DNA of 64,000 nucleotides from Heterocephalus glaber (GCF_000247695.1 NW_004624776.1:14417526-14481525), one strand, 5' to 3'; counted from the first letter of the stretch, positions 24,321 through 36,214 are shown. Numbers and translations are program-made. Notes: a model not told the origin generated them from the sequence alone.

Positions 24321-25299
24321 TGTAGAAACAGTCAATCTTTAATATTTTGACTTGGTGTGATTTATTCTTAACACTTGTATAGCCTGACTCCATTCTCTGC
24401 AATGAACTATTCTACCCATGCATCATGAGGTCGTGGGCCTGGAGCGACCAGGCAAAGGTTCCAAATCTGTTCCCAGAGTTCTGTTGGAAGAATCCCTTTT
24501 CATTATTCTTGCCCTTCTTTGGTGAAGTTCTTTCATCTGTCTTAACTGTTAAGTCTTGGCTTTGTTTCTTATTCACAGCACTCTCCATGACCAAACACAT
24601 CCAGTAAGGCCTGGGCTCAGTCCTGCCCCTGAGCTTAGACCACCCTATTTAGCTCACCTTGTCCCATCTCATCCCTTGGAGCCTATCCCAAGTTTAGACT
24701 GATGTTTTGGCCTTTTCTATCTTATAAATCTTTTATTCATTCATCTGTTCATCCATTTAACAAATATTTATTGAATATCTACTAAATCTATAAGAGTAGC
24801 CTAAATTAAGAATTATGGCATTAGCTGAATGAAAAAAAGCTATGATCAATATTTGAATATTTTTTATTTAAATTACCATACATACTAATTCCTTGCAATA
24901 TCACATAGCCAGTAAAATAATGTTGTGGAGATGTTTTTATTAAATTGGAAAATGATGGATTTCTGAGTAGCTGAAGATGGGGCTGGCTATGCAAAAATCA
25001 ACCTCCCCAAATTTCTTCCCCAAAGCAAATGGAACAGCTCTTTCATAGTTATAAAAATTTTATGCAAAGTGCACTGTAAGCTCTGCTTAAAGAGAAGCTG
25101 TGAAATAACCGAGTTGAAGGAGAAAAATGACCAAGTTCCAGGGTTGCTCAAGCTCCTGGCTCACTCCTGCTCCCTTACAGGCTTGGTGGGAACAAAGGTT
25201 CCCTAAGAAACTCACAAGGAACATAGACAAGTGGCGTTAGTGAAGGCTGGAGAAGAGAAGGGCAGAGCACTGCAGGAAATGTTTGCAGAACAGAGCTGG
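24319..25299. other. intron 4 DNA, small L2-like patch
   Basis: 24730-24790 (ttcattcatctgttcatcca, ttaacaaatatttattgaat) resembles a reverse L2 end. The rest (to about 25300) is unassigned and may be the decayed 5' part of the L1 that follows. Confidence 0.35.
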
Positions 25300-26008
25300 G
25301 ATGAAACTGTGGCATCAGACAAAGTGGAATTCAAGTCAAAAGCATCAAACATGACAAAAAGACACTTTTCATGCCAAAATCAGGATCCACAATACAAACA
25401 TCGATATTTATCTCCCAAATACCACAGAAACCACCTTCATGCAACAAAAAGTGTCCCTGTGAGGGTGTGAGCAGGCAAAGGCAGAACACACTGGCGACTC
25501 GAGAACCAACTCTGGCCTGAGACCAAGTGGGACCCGAAGCAGGGTGGATCTAGAAGCACAGTGCACCACCCTAAAGGACATCTGTTGGCCTCGAGGCCCT
25601 GAGGATAAGCAGTGCCCACGGCACACTCACAGAGACCAGGAGCATATAAGGGCACAGACAGAATACCGGTGACTTTCCTAAGTCAGGAAAATCCCCGAGC
25701 ACAAAGCCATAAACTAGAATTTGCTGACCTAAACAAAGACAAGATCCACCTATCCAACAATTTCAAAGTCTTTTTTTATTAAATAACTTCCGGGTGAACT
25801 ACAGACAAAAGTTACGGGATTAAAGTGTTGACATTGAAGACACTGTATTTGGAAATACATTGTACTCGACATCTTTGTCAATAGAAGTATGCACTAAGTT
25901 CCTAATTCAAAAACCTAGTAAAAGAACAACAAAGTGAACCCAAAGAAGGACATAACAATAGTAAAAGCAGACATTAACAGGGAACAAAACCATATAAATG
26001 ACCAGAGA

Positions 26009-26145
26009 GAGCCAGGTGTGGTGGTGCACCTGTAACTCCAACACTCTGGGAGGCTGAAGCAAGGGGATCACAGCCCACACAGCTTCAGCGATTTAGAGAG
26101 ACCCTGTCTCAAAATAAAGAGCATAAAAAGAAATAAGGAAAATTT
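26009..26145 (+). mobile_element. B1-like SINE monomer
   Basis: gagccaggtgtggtggtgca, ctctgggaggctgaagcaag and accctgtctcaaaataaag form a 7SL-derived unit without the ID half. Confidence 0.88.
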
Positions 26146-26365
26146 GAAAGCCTAGATTAAAAAGATAATTTCATGAGGAAATAGAGACTATTTAAATTGA
26201 CCTCATTAAATTAGGAAGTTTTTACAGACTTATGTTCAAAGAGAAAATGAAGAGATTTATTTAAATTATCTCACCAAAACCCACCAAGCACAGATGATGT
26301 CACAAGGGAATTCTAACAAACTTACAAAGACTGGGTTGTCTGGGTGCTCTGTAAATAATTCCAGA

Positions 26366-26569
26366 GTAGCCGTGTGTGGTGGTACACACCTGTAATCCTG
26401 GCATTCAATCCAGGCTGAGTCAGGAGGATTCAAAGTTCCAGCCCAGCCTGTGCAATTTAGTGACTTAGTGAGAGCCTGTTTTAAAAAAAATTAATAAAGG
26501 GCTAGGGATGTAGCTCAGTTTGAAGGCCCTGGGTTCAATCCCCAGTATTCTTATCAAAAGAAAAAAAAT
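26366..26569 (+). mobile_element. dimeric B1+ID SINE with target duplication
   Basis: B1 half (gtagccgtgtgtggtggtac) and ID half (gggctagggatgtagctcag, gggttcaatccccagtattc) with an A-rich tail. Flanks tccagagtagc (26360-26370) and tctagagtacc (26569-26579) look like a slightly diverged duplication. Confidence 0.9.
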
Positions 26570-26771
26570 CTAGAGTACCAAAAGTACTTTAAGAAGCAAT
26601 TTGAACACTAATACCTAAACAAGGAAAAAAAAAAGCACAAAGAAAACCGTAAACCAGCATTAGTTGTGAGTGTAAAAATTCTAAGTAGGACCAGAAGGAA
26701 GCAGAATCCAGTACCACATTAAGAAAGTAATATTCTACAACTAAGTGAGATTTCTTCCAGGAAGGCTGATT

Positions 26772-27105
26772 TGTACTGGTCAGCCTCCCTTCACTGGAAC
26801 AAAATGCCTGACAGCTGTGACTTAAAGAAGGAGAGATTAATTTCAGCTCAGGTTCTCTGAGGTTTGATTCTCAGCTGGTTCCAAGGCAGAAACATGGAGG
26901 AGGGCACAGTGGAGGGAAGCTGCTCACCCAATGGCAGCCAGGAAGCAGAGAGCAGAAGAGCCTGGGAGGGGTCTTTAGTTAGATCCCACCTCCTAGTAGT
27001 CTATTCAGGTATGGACTTATCAATGAGGCAGTTAGTGTCCTCACCATCCTATCACTGCTCTGGGAGGCTCTTAATCCAGTCAAATTGACAATCAAGATTA
27101 ACTAG
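26772..27105 (-). repeat. MaLR-like LTR, reversed (copy 1)
   Basis: Shares its layout with 42930-43250 and 33366-33860: a start like ggaacaaaatgcctgacagc, a middle gaagctgctcacccaatg and an end ccagtcaaattgacaatcaa followed by attaac. It reads as the reverse of the LTR type at 63178-63600. Confidence 0.65.
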
Positions 27106-27364
27106 CACTGGTTTATATGAGGAAGTGATTAATATCCTACTGTGACATTAGAATACCTGATAAAATAAATTATGTTAACTCTTGATGTTAGAAAAGTCTT
27201 TGGAAAAATTCAATGCATAGTTTTGATAAAAATAATTCAATAACATAAGCACTGAGGAATGCGTATATATACATTAACCCTAAAGCCAACACCTTATTTA
27301 ATACAGAAAGAGTAAACGCATTGTCACTAAGCTTGGGAACAGATAAGGCTCAACTATGTACTTG

Positions 27365-27722
27365 CCATAGTTTGATGCTGAGTATCCCCCCACAGGTCCA
27401 TAGTAAAGGCCTGGTCCCTGGGGTGGTAGCATCGTGGGGTGCTATGGAGCTTCAGGGAGGGGGCCTAGTGGGCAGTCTCTAGGGCATTTGAGGTGCACCC
27501 ACAAAGGGAACTGTGAAACCCAGCCTTCTAGTTTCTGTTTCCCAGCTCAAGATGTGAATGCTCCCTCCATTATGCACTCCCATCATGATGTACAGTCCTC
27601 CCCAGAAACCCAGAACGATGGGGCTGCCAATATCAGACTGGAACTTGCAGAACTGCAAGCCCAAACAAATGTGTGCCAGGTGTTTCATTGTAGTGAGGGA
27701 AAACTAATATGGTACTAGAGGA
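27365..27722 (+). repeat. MaLR-like LTR, forward
   Basis: Starts tgccatagtttgatgctgag. It contains ggtccatagtaaaggcctgg, gggggcctagtgggcagtct, cccatcatgatgtacagtcc and an end gtgagggaaaactaatatgg. This is the block order of mammalian MaLR-type LTRs. Inserted in the 25300-29690 L1. Confidence 0.75.
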
Positions 27723-28939
27723 ATTAGTACATCCAGCTAACATAACATGATTGAGCACAGAACTAAAATTATCTCTACTGTATTGATGGATAATATACTA
27801 CATCTGCCAAACCTCAAAGACTGATAAGAGCGACTCAGCCCATAAAAATAAAACAAAACAAAACAGACTCAGCAAAGTAGGAGGATAAAACATGAACATA
27901 CCATAATAACTTTCATACACACAAACAAAAGTTAAAATACATAACAAAAATACCACTTGCAACCATAAAAAAGATGACTGAAAGTTTATAAACTCATTTA
28001 ATAAGACATGTGTAAAATATATATGCGGAAAAATTTGACATACTCCTAAAAGTCACTTGAATAAATGGAAAGACATCTCATGTTCTTGGACGGCACAACT
28101 AAACATTGTAATGTTATTCCTTCTGCATTTATTTTATAAATTTAATATGATCCAATGAAGATGCCAACAAACTATGTAATTAGTAAATTGATACTATGGA
28201 AAAATAAGTATGTACAAAAAGCTTAGAACAAGAAAACTCTAGGGAGATCAGCCCTGCTAGAGATTAAAACACATCCTGCAGTGCCTATAGTTTAGAAGAA
28301 TATGGTACTGAGGGACAGATAAACAGATAAACCAGTGTCATAGAATTGCAAATCCATAATTGAAGCCAAAAACATATGGAAAGGCAGTATATGAATGTGT
28401 TGGCATCTCAAATGACTGGTTTAAAGTTACTCATTTCAAATAAATGGTCTTGAGACAACTGGGTAACCATTTGGAAAAGCTAAAATTAGATCCATGTCTC
28501 ATACCACACAAAAATAAACTTCACATGGATTAGAGGTCTAAGTGTAAGAAAATGAAACCCCATATATACACTAGAAGAAAACACAGGTGACTTTCTTTTT
28601 AATCGTGGTGTAGGAAAGATTTTTCCAAACCATGACTCAAAATCCAGAGCAATTAAAGAAAGATTGTGCAAAACTGACTACATCAAACAAAAATAAAATC
28701 ACTAAAATACCTGATAGTTAGATAGCAGCTGGAAACCTGGGAGAGAATATTACTGATGTGTGCCCCAGGCAGAGCTAAGATCAGGAACACACAGAGGACT
28801 CTGAGCCACTGAGGCACAGCAGATGACAAATCTGAGAGTAAAATGCAGAGTCATAATCAGAACATTCACAGCGAAGATATATAAAAATGTTTCTCAAACT
28901 TATGAAAACTTTCAACATCACTCATAATTAGAAAATGAA

Positions 28940-28992
28940 AATGAGCCTGCCTGGCACAAGGCCCTGAGTTCGATTCCTGATACCGAAAAAAA
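28940..28992 (+). mobile_element. ID-like SINE, 3' part only
   Basis: gcctgcctggcacaaggccc, tgagttcgattcctgatacc and an A tail: 5' truncated tRNA-like SINE. Confidence 0.7.
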
Positions 28993-29719
28993 AAGCAATG
29001 AAGTTTCATTTCTCATCTATCGGATTGGAAACAACTTAAAATAAATGAGAAGACATTTCACTAGTGAGGCTGCCAACAGATGTGCGTCTTCCTTTATTGC
29101 CGGTAGAAGAGGTCTGCAACTGCAGCAGTATTCTAGGGGGAAATTTGGCAAAACGTAACATAACTAAGTATGCACATGTTAATATCCTACTTCTAGAAAT
29201 CTATCCTGAAGATGCACTGCCAATAAAATAAGATACCTAGGTGGTGTTTATACTTTGTACAATATTTATAATCAGAAAATGAGGAACAAGCTAAATGCCC
29301 ACATGCATGGGTGAGTGGTTGAATAACCACGGTATAGCTGCACAATGGAGTACTATGCAACTGTAAAAAAGAATGCAGATTTCTAGGAATGGATTTGAGT
29401 AAAAAATAAAGTGCCAAAGATTACCTATTATATGCTACCATTCATGAAAATATGAAGGGGACATAAAAAATTACACACATCTGTTCATTCTAATGAAGGA
29501 AAGAATACAATGATAAACCTAAAACCAGATGCTGGCTATTTACAGGGTGTAGAAATGGGAAAAATTGAAGTAAAAGGAGTGCAAAGGCAATACACTTCTG
29601 TGACTGTATCTTTCAGCTCAGGTATAATGCAAACTGCAAATCATAATGATGTTGCACACATACCACTCTACAGACATCCTTCAAAATAAGCGCTCTGTTT
29701 TCCTTCAAATAAATTGCCT

Positions 29720-29738
29720 TTTTTTTTTTTTTTTTACT
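29720..29738 (-). repeat. poly-T tract (A tail of a minus-strand retroelement)
   Basis: A run of about 19 T directly before the mariner fossil. It may be the A tail of a minus-strand retrocopy or microsatellite growth. Confidence 0.7.
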
Positions 29739-29741
29739 ATA

Positions 29742-30270
29742 TGAGGTGTGATAAAAGTAATGTTTAAATTACAAAAATTATTAGAGTAAAAGACACACTG
29801 CCATTAATGTCCCTCAAAATCCTCCCCTTCACTTTGACCCCCTCATTTGGCCCATTCCTGCCACTTTCCGAAGCCATCTGGAAGTTTTCTTTCATGTGTC
29901 TCTAGTTGCACTGACATGATTGTCTCTTTGTCCTGAATTGTGATTCAAAACATTTACCTGTTGACTTTGGGGAAGAGCCAGAACTTACACAGTGCCAGGT
30001 CCAGGGAATAAGGTGGGGAAGGGCACACCATAATGTTTTTATGAGCCTGTCTTTCTGCTGCATGGCACTTGACAGCCGCATGCACCATATTTTTGATCAC
30101 ATCTTGTAAAGATACTCATGAAAGGATTTCTAGACCTGCTTCAGAAAATGACAAGAATGCTGAGATAGTGTGTTTGAAGAGAAGGCGGGTATTACAGTGG
30201 GGTTAATGGCAATGAGTCTTTTCGTATATTTTTAAATTGAAATATGCACCATATATTTTGATTACCCCTG
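29742..30270 (-). mobile_element. mariner-type DNA transposon fossil with transposase C-terminus
   Basis: Minus-strand translation around 30000-29790 reads like the end of a mariner transposase: a P-P-Y/tail-like P-L-F-P-G-P-G-T region, a W-L-F-P-K block, then E-D-F-E-G near 29800, resembling the family's G-x-Y-F-E-G ending. Plus-strand ends ggtgtgataaaagtaatg and, reversed, ggggtaatcaaaatatatgg form imperfect inverted repeats. Stops and frameshifts show it is dead. Confidence 0.65.
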
Positions 30271-30382
30271 TATTTTTCAACATATAGTGTCTCTGGACTT
30301 TTAAATGTCTCTAGTCTTATTAATTTTCAGAGCAACCACACAAATTTAGCATTATTCTTTAAACAGAAAACTTGCTTGGATA

Positions 30383-32720
30383 TTGCTTCGTTTCATTTCC
30401 CATTCTCCCCAGATGTTCACTCAGTGGTGCCAAGTACTTTTTTCTGATGGAACACCTATTTGTTGGTGGGAATTTCTGGATGTAATGTGTTATCATAAAG
30501 CTGTTCTCTTTTTTTGTGGAACTAAAAAATGGATTGTTTTGATTTTCTTTCTAACATATTCTTTTCGGTCTTTCTGGCCATTGCAGTTGCTAGTCTTCCT
30601 GTTAGAGGAGATTTTTATGTCCAATAAAGCCCTCAGGCAAAAGTGTGCAGTTGGCTCATGGCACGTCAGCACCGTTCATTTCAATGCACATATTCCATTT
30701 GGGGGGCTTTCCCAGAGCAGTGCTGAGTTGTTTCCAGGTGGATTTCCTGTAACATTTCCTGGGCTAGAATCCACCCAGTGAGGAGGGCTCCACCACTCCC
30801 CGCAAGGGTGCTGGTCAGCTTCTTGGAAAACTCTTGCTGCTCTTCGTGGAAGAGAGCGCTACCACATTTCCCCCAAAACACGACCTAACAAAAGATAAGA
30901 CCCACCATGATTTTTCAGGATACTCATAATATAAGCCCTGCCCTGAAAATAAGCCCCAGTTAAGACTGTCAGCCAGATAGATGCAGTTAGTACATCTGTT
31001 GCAAAGCATGATAGATGTACTGAATTATAAAATAATAATGTTAATATATAATTAAGTATAAATAAATTCTATTATTAACATTAAAACTTAAAATAAGTGA
31101 TAATATAAATTATAATTAAGTATTTGTAAATACCCAAGTGAGCGCCTTTGGATGAGAGGCAAATGTCTATTTGAACAGATGCACTCAAAACTTAACGACC
31201 AATTGGAGCACAGACACAATGCAGGAATAGTGTGTGCACTTGATAATGAACGGATGTGGCTACGTGTAATGTGAATCTTTATAATTCCATATGTCATGTG
31301 TTATAATGGGCGTACTTAATGCATTTGCGTGAAATAAAGAAACATTTGAAAGAACATCTGAATTTTGGTGTCTGCAGTTATTTGTCGCTTTCATGTGGAC
31401 CATTATTCTTAATTGTCATGATTTTTGTTGTCTCAAAGGTCTCATAGGTCTTCAGTTAACACTTGATTTAATGGAAACTTTGTGAATCCAGCCTATAAGA
31501 AGCTGCAACTTGGGTGAAGAACTCATGGGATGAAGTCACCGACGGCTGTGTTGGCAGTGCACTCCGAGCAGGCCATAAGGACAGGAAGCGCTCATTTAAG
31601 GAGGCTCTGTTGCTGGACCCAAGAGATGGGGGCAATGGTTTGGCAAGAAATGGAGTCTCAAGAAACTCAGACTCTGGAGAAATTCAGGCTTCTGGAGGCC
31701 GGAATTCAGGGTTTGGAGAGTTATGACGATGTTCTGGAAGGTGACAGGGCTGTGTTTGAAAAATGTAGCTTTTGTACATGAATTAATCTAGATTGTTGTA
31801 CATGAACAAAAGACATCCTCACAATGCGCTCCGTATCTTTTGGAGCAAAATTTAATATAAGACCTGTTCTTATTTTGGGGGAAATATGGTACATGTCAAG
31901 CCAGCCACATGGGCACCCTCCTCCTTCTCCAACATTGGTGCTCTCCCTCACATCTTCCTCATTCTCAGTATCCTCTTCTCTCTCGGCTTCCCGGATTTCT
32001 CCTCCTGGTGACACAATGTGGAGCACCCACTTCTCTGTCTCTTTGCGCCCTTCTGCAGCCTGTCTCCTGCACCGTCTGACGAGGTGGTGCTCTAGAGCGA
32101 TGACTCCAAGTTCCCGCGATATCATCACATGCTCACGTGTGTTTCAGATGGGGTCAGGCCTGCATGGGGTTTTCACTCATAGCGAGAGGACCTCCAGCTT
32201 TTATCCCACAGTTCCTGTACCCATCATGCAACAGTGCCAGGCTTGTGCAGCAAGCAGAAGGTCATTGGTTGCTTCTCTTTGATGGGGCTGCAGAAAGCTC
32301 TGCATGAGGGGTAAAAGCTACAGTAGAAAAGCTCCCTGATTCCCACCTATCTGGTACATGTCTTTGAGGATCATCTTCACTTTACACCTGTCCGTAAAGC
32401 ACTCTAACTGCTTTAGTGATTTTGGCACAGAGCCTTTGGGATCATTAATCAAGTGAATGGCTGAAAACTGAACACCTCTGCTATTGTTCTTTGTTTTGTG
32501 AGCACTTTTAAAGGCTGTTCCCACACTGCCTTGTGTTCAGAGAGTCTCTGCCCTGTGGCTACTGCACTAGAAGGTCTTTCATCTTCAGGTTCTGCTTCAC
32601 TGTCCTGTCTCTCCTGCTGCTGCAGTGAGGAGTTCAAAGCAGCAACTTGTCTTGTGACTTTGGAGAAACACATAATTGGGATAACTCTTGACTGTCCTGG
32701 CAACATCCCTTGAATTCCAC
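30383..32720 (-). pseudogene. unrecognised coding-like minus-strand segment interrupted by a transposon
   Basis: On either side of the 30862-31889 transposon the minus strand reads like former coding sequence. From 32706 to about 32449 an 85-residue open frame contains L-Q-Q-Q-E-R-Q-D-S-E-A-E and K-V-L-T-K-Q-R-T. A second frame near 32460-32330 contains N-D-P-K-G-S-V-P-K-S-L-K-Q-L-E. A third, at 32128-31895, is Glu/Arg-rich. A fourth lies at 30859-30681 (F-H-E-E-Q-Q-E-F-S-K-K-L). I do not recognise the protein. It may be a processed pseudogene broken by the transposon; frames are shifted and I found no clear target duplication. Function unknown. Confidence 0.4.
30862..31889 (+). mobile_element. 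1.03-kb pogo/Tigger-like DNA transposon with long inverted ends
   Basis: Left end ccacatttcccccaaaacac and right end, reversed, ccatatttcccccaaaataa are inverted copies. TA dinucleotides sit at both borders (30860-30861, 31890-31891), the Tc1/mariner-type duplication. The open stretch at 31514-31726 contains S-W-D-E-V-T-D-G-C-V and K-R-S-F-K-E-A, faintly like the W..V....I..SF pattern of pogo-type transposases, but no DDE triad is readable. The left half is AT-rich. The same terminal type bounds the MITE at 58624-58840. Confidence 0.7.
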
Positions 32721-32888
32721 CATTGGACCCAAAGACATGGGGCTGTACTTGTAGGGCTCTTTCTTAACATGGCATATGTGAAATTCTATGGTACTACATA
32801 TATTCACTTTGTTGTACTTGTTTTTTATGCTTATATTTTCATATCAAATCCACTGAGTGTAGAAAGCCTCTCTCAAAAGTCTATCATG

Positions 32889-33058
32889 TTGCACTCTGGG
32901 AGGTGAAGACAGCAGGATTGTAAATTTGAGCTCAGCCCAGGAAAGTTAGTGAGACCCTGTCTCAAAATTAAAAAGAAAAATTTTTTTAAAGAAAGGACTG
33001 GGATATAGCTCAGTGTCATGGCCCTGGGCTCAATTTCTAGTACTTCAAAAAGAAAAAA
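32889..33058 (+). mobile_element. dimeric B1+ID SINE, 5' truncated
   Basis: gcactctgggaggtgaagac, gagaccctgtctcaaaatta, gggatatagctcagtgtcat and an A-rich tail. The flanks gtctatcatg (32879-32888) and gtttatcatgg (after 33058) suggest a target duplication. Confidence 0.85.
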
Positions 33059-33298
33059 AGTTTATCATGGCAACTCTTTGAATGCAGAATTTCAAAGAGC
33101 TCTAGTAATTGGATGGGATTGATGAGATTCTTCCTTGTTAGCAAGACCAAAGCCTTGCAAATGCCACCTAAATTCTGGATCCAGGACGAACAGTGTGACT
33201 ATCACAGGGTAGATCTCTCCACTGGGGGAAAGTGACTTAGAGTCTGAGTGGTAGAGATCAATTTGTACCATTGCATTTATGATGTCCCGAGAGACAGA

Positions 33299-33350
33299 AC
33301 ACACACACACACACACACACAAACACACGCATGTACACATATATACACAC
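33299..33350 (+). repeat. (CA)n microsatellite
   Basis: About 24 bp of pure CA, then a degenerate CA/TA-rich run. Confidence 0.95.
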
Positions 33351-33365
33351 TTATACAGATGGATA

Positions 33366-33860
33366 AACAGATAAATACATGGGAGGGGCTTATTAGAGAA
33401 ACTGGCACCATGATGTTGGAGGCTGTGCAATCCCACAGCAACCCATCTGCAGAGAGTCCCAGGGATACCAGTAGCTCAGCTCAAGTCCAAAGGCCTAAGA
33501 AACATGAAGGCAGATGGTGTCATTCTAAGTCTAAGGGGGAAGGCCTGACATTCCCAGGAGTCCTGCTGGTACAAGTCCTAAAGCCCAAGGCTGGAGAGCC
33601 TGGAGTCTTGATATATAAGGCAGGAAGAGGAGAGCACTCAGGCCCCAGGGAGGAGAGAGAGAGAAGAGAGAAGAGAGAAAATTCACAGTTCTTTTGCTTG
33701 TTTTATTCTATCCACAACCACAGCCAATTGGACAGTGCTTGCCCACAATGAAGGTGTCTTCCACAATCAAGAAAACACCTAGCAAGAACACTTGACCTGC
33801 TCTCCAGGCATCTTTTAATCCAGTCAACTGACACTTACAATTGATCATCACAGCCGTAAA
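33366..33860 (-). repeat. MaLR-like LTR, reversed (copy 2)
   Basis: aggggcttattagagaaact near the left and an end tttaatccagtcaactgaca then cttacaattgatcatcac match the terminal blocks at 26772-27105 and 42930-43250. A purine run (gaggagagagagagaag) lies at about 33650. Confidence 0.6.
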
Positions 33861-34149
33861 CATCAGCAGCTCCTCCACTGGGTTTACTTGCTTGCAATTT
33901 GAAGATCTCCACTTTGGATTTGCAGTGATTACATAGCTGTAGGCACTCCTGGAAGGAGAGGCCGGCCAGTGGTCCTCCTAATCAGATTCTGTACTTGGGG
34001 CTGGTTGGTAGGCAGTTAGGTGCTCTTTCTGTGGGTGGCTGGCTGCAGCCTGGCTCAGCTGTCAGAAAACTCCTTATCATTGAACCCCACCAAGCCACCT
34101 AGGTGTTGCTTATACTGTTGGGTATGGCTTGCATGTTTTATTTGTTTGT

Positions 34150-34258
34150 TTCTTTTATTTGTTTAGACAGGGTCTCACTAAGTTGCACAGGCAGAATGTG
34201 AACTTGTAATACTCCTGCCTTAGCCTCCCACCATGGGCATGAACCACCATTTCCAATT
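34150..34258 (-). mobile_element. B1-like SINE, reversed
   Basis: gacagggtctcactaagttg, actcctgccttagcctccca and gggcatgaaccaccattt: the reverse of a B1 monomer. Confidence 0.85.
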
Positions 34259-35229
34259 TGCATTTCTTACTTTTAACTATCCAGAATTGGTTTCTCTCAT
34301 TTCAAATCAAAGGAAAATTAGCTGTGGTAACAACTGTATTTACCACTAGTAAATACAATAAGATTCTTTTTCTGTTGCTTAAGTTTTAGTATCTTTTTGT
34401 TTAGAGGTTTGAAACGTTAGTTTCCTAGGGGATGCTTTATAAAATTTGATTTTCTCTAGGAAATTTGGTCTTGATTATTTTTGATGCTAATTTTTCAGTG
34501 GTTTAAGAAAAAGCAGTTATTCTTTTAACTAAATTGGATTCATTTGGCTACTTTAGGTACATCATATTTTAATATACAAATAGACTAAAGTGAACCTCTT
34601 CCTGGAAATGTGAAACTGGAAGTATTGTGGTTGGGAGATACATTTACTGAAAGAAAAAACTCTGAAATGTGGTGAGCTGAGTAGTGCATCTAGCTCAAGG
34701 TCCATTGATATGACAGATTTTCCATCCAAAGATTTGTAAATCACCAATTTAAATACATAATTGGGCATGAGGCACCAAGTTTAACACTTTTGACAAAAGT
34801 AATTTCATTGGGTGAATTTTTCTGACAACAACTGGTGTAACTCCTGGTAATTTCTTGATGACGGAAGTGGGAAATGGGTTTACATAGGTAGGAGAGGTCC
34901 TGGCCTGCTCGGTCTCGGGAGACTGATGGGGAGAAGGGCGAGAACACGGCTGTGGAGAGCAGCAAGGCCTGGGCCGGTTCCATCGTGACTTTTCTCCTAA
35001 CTCTCTGTGTGTTCCTGAGAACTAAAGAGATTTTTGGGGCTTCCATTTTTCTACCTTTGAAATGAGAGCCATGTCTATGTGATCTCTATCTTGTCTCCAT
35101 GAAAATCTCATTTACAAAAAGATAAGGAAATGAGTATCTGTGCCAATTAATTTTTATAAGAGTATAAATAAAAACTCTTCCACCCTTGGAACTTCTGAGA
35201 AATAATTCTACACTCTCTACAAGTTATCA
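34259..35229. other. intron 4 DNA without recognised genes
   Basis: A 101-residue minus-strand ORF (34741-35046) has no family features and no splice support. Nothing else seen. Confidence 0.4.
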
Positions 35230-35525
35230 CTTTTTTCCCCATTAAGTTTATTGGTCCATTTTAGGTATACAATACAGTTACATTCATCATTGGGATCTTG
35301 TACCTTTACATGAGTATCTTGGTTCCTATGTTTTTCTCCTTCCCCTGCCCTCCCTTCACCCCCTCCACCCTTCCCTATTTACAAAGACTTTGTTTCCATG
35401 TTTTTTCTTTTCTCATATTTTTTCTTTTCCCTTCTTTCCTTTCCCCAACCCCTCCCACTTCCCCTACTCCTTTAGACCTTTTCTTCCTATTTCACAATAT
35501 CAATTATACATTTTGATTCTACATG
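35230..35525 (-). mobile_element. L1 3' end, antisense
   Basis: Reversed L1 terminus (ggtccattttaggtatacaa) followed by the C/T-rich complement of the 3' UTR purine tract (about 35330-35480). Inverted relative to 4662-5345. Confidence 0.9.
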
Positions 35526-36214
35526 TTATTACTTGACAGCTATAGAGACTAGCCTTAGACATTCAGCAAATATTTGTTGAACGAATAAGAAGACTGAGCA
35601 AAAACTTCTCAAATACTTAAACACTATAGGCAGATAAGGATTTTAAAGAAATGATGGTAAAAATAAATCTTAATGCTGTATAAGTCATCAAGAAAATAGG
35701 AATTAATTTCACCAAGTTTCAAGAACATGGATATTGGATAACCTCAGGTTCATTTCTAGATTGAATGAGAATTTCAGTGGATGGAGTGATTGACTGAAAT
35801 GTCTAAGCAAAAACAAAATACAATTCATTATCCATGGTAAGTTATAAAAATTGAAACAACATAAAATAGGAAGTATAATATAAAAAAGTATAGTATAATA
35901 AAGTAACCATTTGGTTAATGAATAGCTGCACTTTTCAGTGCAACATTATTTGGCTTTGTAGAAGCCATGGAAAAAGAGAGACCTGAGAATTTCTATTGTG
36001 TCCTGGTCACGGCTGTATACCTTTAACTCCATTTCTCCTTAGTCACAAGAGTCAGCCAGTTTCATAGGTTTAGCACATCTGTGCAGTGTGGATGGTGTAG
36101 AGAATGATATGCCTTGCTTTTCTCATTTGGTTTTCTCTTTTGTTATTTCTTAAGTCGTAAAGTGCTTCTAAGAATCCCTGTGGAACTGGTACCAGTGCCC
36201 TCTGCAGATACCCT
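35526..36214. other. intron 4 DNA, nothing recognised
   Basis: AT-rich sequence with no gene or clear repeat. Confidence 0.4.

Larger units (their letters stand above)
25300..29690 (+). mobile_element. old L1 (L1M-type) ORF2 to 3' end, heavily nested
   Basis: Fragments follow ORF2 order: catcagacaaagtggaattc (endonuclease-end region, 25310), the ttaaataacttccgggtg block (25780), the cacaagggaattctaacaaa block (26300), the gaaaagtctttggaaaaatt block (27190), the ctcatgttcttggacggcac block (28080) and the cacatggattagaggtctaa block (28520), ending near 29690. Inserts in it are B1 (26009-26145), dimeric SINE (26366-26569), two LTRs (26772-27105, 27365-27722) and a partial ID (28940-28992). Stops in all frames; no active protein. 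Confidence 0.8.

Noticed and set aside
30383..30781. 132-codon plus-strand ORF as a gene
   Set aside because: Composition is not protein-like on this strand. The minus strand at 30681-30859 looks more like former coding sequence.
33248..33751. 167-codon plus-strand ORF
   Set aside because: It spans the CA microsatellite and an LTR; no domain, no start context, no splice support.
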